A stretch of 64,000 nucleotides of DNA from contig CAJNDS010002204.1 of assembly GCA_905221605.1 (NCBI GenBank), positions 342,501 through 406,500 of the forward strand, in the 5' to 3' direction. This DNA comes from Symbiodinium natans. Lineage: Eukaryota; Sar; Dinophyceae; Suessiales; Symbiodiniaceae. A program made the position numbers and the translations under genes. Below are positions 62,433-64,000 of the stretch, one piece after another (positions within the stretch are counted from its first letter, which is position 1; each line of letters starts with the position of its first letter). A model generated the notes under the pieces. It was not told the origin of the DNA. It saw only the letters and a list, made by a program, of their open reading frames with translations, and searched no databases.

Positions 62433-63090
62433 TCAGATCAGTCAGTGATGCCCAGGCACTTGCATGTCGTGGGTTCGCATGAGGGTCTTGGTGCATGGGA
62501 CCCCGAGAAGGCCTGGTCGTGATCGCAGGTGTCAGAGACAAGTGCTGAATTTGCAGCACTTGCCGCAGGGAGCCCGACTGACGACCAACGAGCGCTCATA
62601 TCCTGTGTGGCGATCTAGACAGGCTCTGGGGCAAGTGTGGCAGCGTTGTGAAAACGAGCCTCGCAAAGCTTCTGGCCAACCCGTGAGCCTCCACCTGTGA
62701 TGGCAGATCGAGATGAGATGTGAACCGGAAGACTCTTCCACAGTGCTGGTGCTCAAGCTCGGGGCTCGGTCCGAGCTCGGTCTTTGTGAGGTGCTTGAAA
62801 GCTGCATCCAGGTACAAATACGTACTTGACCGACGCGAGCTCAAACAGGCAATGCCCTGTGTTGCATGCCTCCCAATGGCTACACACACATACACCGCAT
62901 GCAGGATACATAACAAGTAGCATCTATTGTGTCATCGTATTTGATATTCTGTACTTGGCTTTGCGATGTTACGTTATTCCCCCCCCATCGGTGTGCGGTC
63001 GTTAGGTTTTAAGTCGATCAGTCCATCTGGACCAGGGCTTCCTGTGGGAGGAAAGCATCCCCGATCGCGAGGCCCGAACACCCACAAAGT
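62433..63090 (+). CDS. CBM20 starch-binding-domain protein, partial
   Basis: CBM20 modules bind starch or glycogen and sit in amylases, glucanotransferases, glucan phosphatases and laforin-like proteins. Exon 62433-62510 carries LHVVGSHEGLGAWDPEK, the typical G-x-x-x-x-LG-x-W-x-P core. The intron 62511-62568 is GC-AG and joins it to GARLTTNERSYPVWRS (62569 on). After 62812 come YKYVLDRREL, and after 63036 GFLWEESIPDRE, matching the later strands (EYKY-v and W-E-x-x-x-x-R). The exon between 62615 and 62811 was not resolved, and no catalytic domain is visible in the window, so the enzyme type is unknown. It fits a starch-storing alga. Confidence 0.68.
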
Positions 63091-63967
63091 CCGCTATGTT
63101 CGCTCTGTTTGACTTTGTGCGTGTCACTCCATGAACTCTGGGTAAGCTGCCTCAGCAGGTGCAGATACCTTGGTCACAGGACTGTGACTGTGCTGCTGCC
63201 TCGGACAATCTGTCTTCTGAGATCTTCTGAGAACATGCAAAAGAACGTTCAAAGGAAACACTTCTCCCAGGTTTGGCTCATCAGAGACTCAGCTTTCAAT
63301 CGAGAAGGCGTAGCGAAGGTGACAAAGCTGGCCCCAGGAGCAGCCGGCACCCCAGACAAGATCAAGAGACAAGCGAGCCAACCCATGTTTCCAAGAAGTC
63401 ATCTCCCAACCCGTTGCCTTGTGCCCAGAAGCTCCTGCGCTCTCCGCAGCAAGAACCCAGTGAAGGCCTGATATCTGTGCTGCCACCTCAGTATGCTATC
63501 TCCTCGATCACATGCCCGCGGCAATGTGTCGTTGTGTCTTCGGAACGAAACAATAGCCATCGAAGGCCGGAAGAGACCCCGGAGGCAGAAGAACCAACTG
63601 CGACGCCGCTCTTTGACGCCAAGCCAGCCCAAGTTGTCCTTGCACGGAACTGATCGGACAGCTTTGCTGTACATCTTCGTCGCCATAGGTACTCCTTAGT
63701 TGGACGCCGTCCATTTGCAAAAGGCGGCTTCAGTTCAGTTCGAAGCTGAGTCTGCAGGCTTCGCTTGCAAGTTCTCGCAACTGGCAGACTGGTAGATGAG
63801 AGACGTAAGGTATGGAGGTGTCGTCGAACAGCTCAAGGCCCGATGTGGCGGGAAGTTTTCGTGCGGCCAAAGAAGCTTGCACAGAAGCTTCCGATTGCGG
63901 CTGAGGCTCAGTGGGTGGAGCCGCAGACGAATTCGCAGCAAAGCGCATCGATTTGGCAGGGCCAAGC
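63091..63967. other. unassigned; Ser/Pro-rich open frame
   Basis: A 126-codon + frame at 63273-63653 is Ser/Pro/Arg/Glu-rich (TSEPTHVSKKSSPNPLPC) and could be a low-complexity part of the CBM20 protein, but may equally be chance. Nothing else was recognised before the window edge. Confidence 0.3.
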
Positions 63968-64000
63968 TGGCAGGTGTTGCCGGGTGCTACAATACTCCGA

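Overview
The window reads as nuclear DNA of a dinoflagellate, most likely an alga of the Symbiodiniaceae/Suessiales type (inference from gene content and intron structure; no species-level marker is visible). The evidence is: (1) genes are split into many short exons whose introns mostly begin with GC, a minority with GT and a few with GA, and end in AG followed by G, a known dinoflagellate habit; (2) every gene I could recognise lies on the + strand, as expected of dinoflagellate one-way gene arrays; (3) the gene set (Mei2-like RRM protein, MORN-repeat protein, TPR co-chaperone-like proteins, PPPDE and OTU peptidases, a flagellar CFAP100 homologue, a dinoflagellate-type membrane family) fits; (4) there is a decayed fragment of mitochondrial cox1 and a stretch of degenerate TTTAGGG-like sequence.

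Layout. 0-4 kb: an alternating purine-pyrimidine array, two weak exon candidates and a PPPDE (DeSI-like) peptidase gene. 4.2-5.2 kb: a long GAAATAAA/GAAATACA array. 5.2-11 kb: almost no recognisable genes, plus a G/C hairpin module near 8.0 kb. 11.1-14.6 kb: a RING-H2 gene, an unidentified exon and a MORN-repeat gene. 15.6-16.0 kb: antisense cox1 relic. 16.5-18 kb: OTU deubiquitinase-like gene with a UIM. 19-25 kb: weak exons and a membrane protein family gene. 26-30.1 kb: CFAP100 (FAP100/CCDC37), whose longest intron carries a 10-mer array. 31-32.8 kb: Mei2-like gene. 34.8-38.2 kb: S28 serine peptidase with a giant microsatellite intron. 39-44 kb: repeat-rich, gene-poor (diverged tandem duplication, hairpin, telomere-like and C/A-rich minisatellites). 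44.7-54 kb: polytopic membrane protein, several unidentified exons, protein kinase, FkbM methyltransferase-like ORF and a TPR protein. 54-58 kb: weak exons. 58.4-59.6 kb: second TPR gene. 60.2-60.5 kb: CACGTGCACGCA minisatellite. 62.4-63.1 kb: CBM20 starch-binding-module gene.

The genes do not form a pathway. They are unrelated housekeeping functions (ubiquitin/SUMO-type proteolysis, RNA binding, flagellar motility, signalling, chaperone adaptors, carbohydrate binding) placed head to tail, consistent with polycistronic transcription and trans-splicing known in the group. Gene models below were assembled by eye from reading frames and splice junctions, so outer exons and untranslated regions are incomplete. 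No CRISPR, bacterial operon, tRNA or rRNA gene was recognised.
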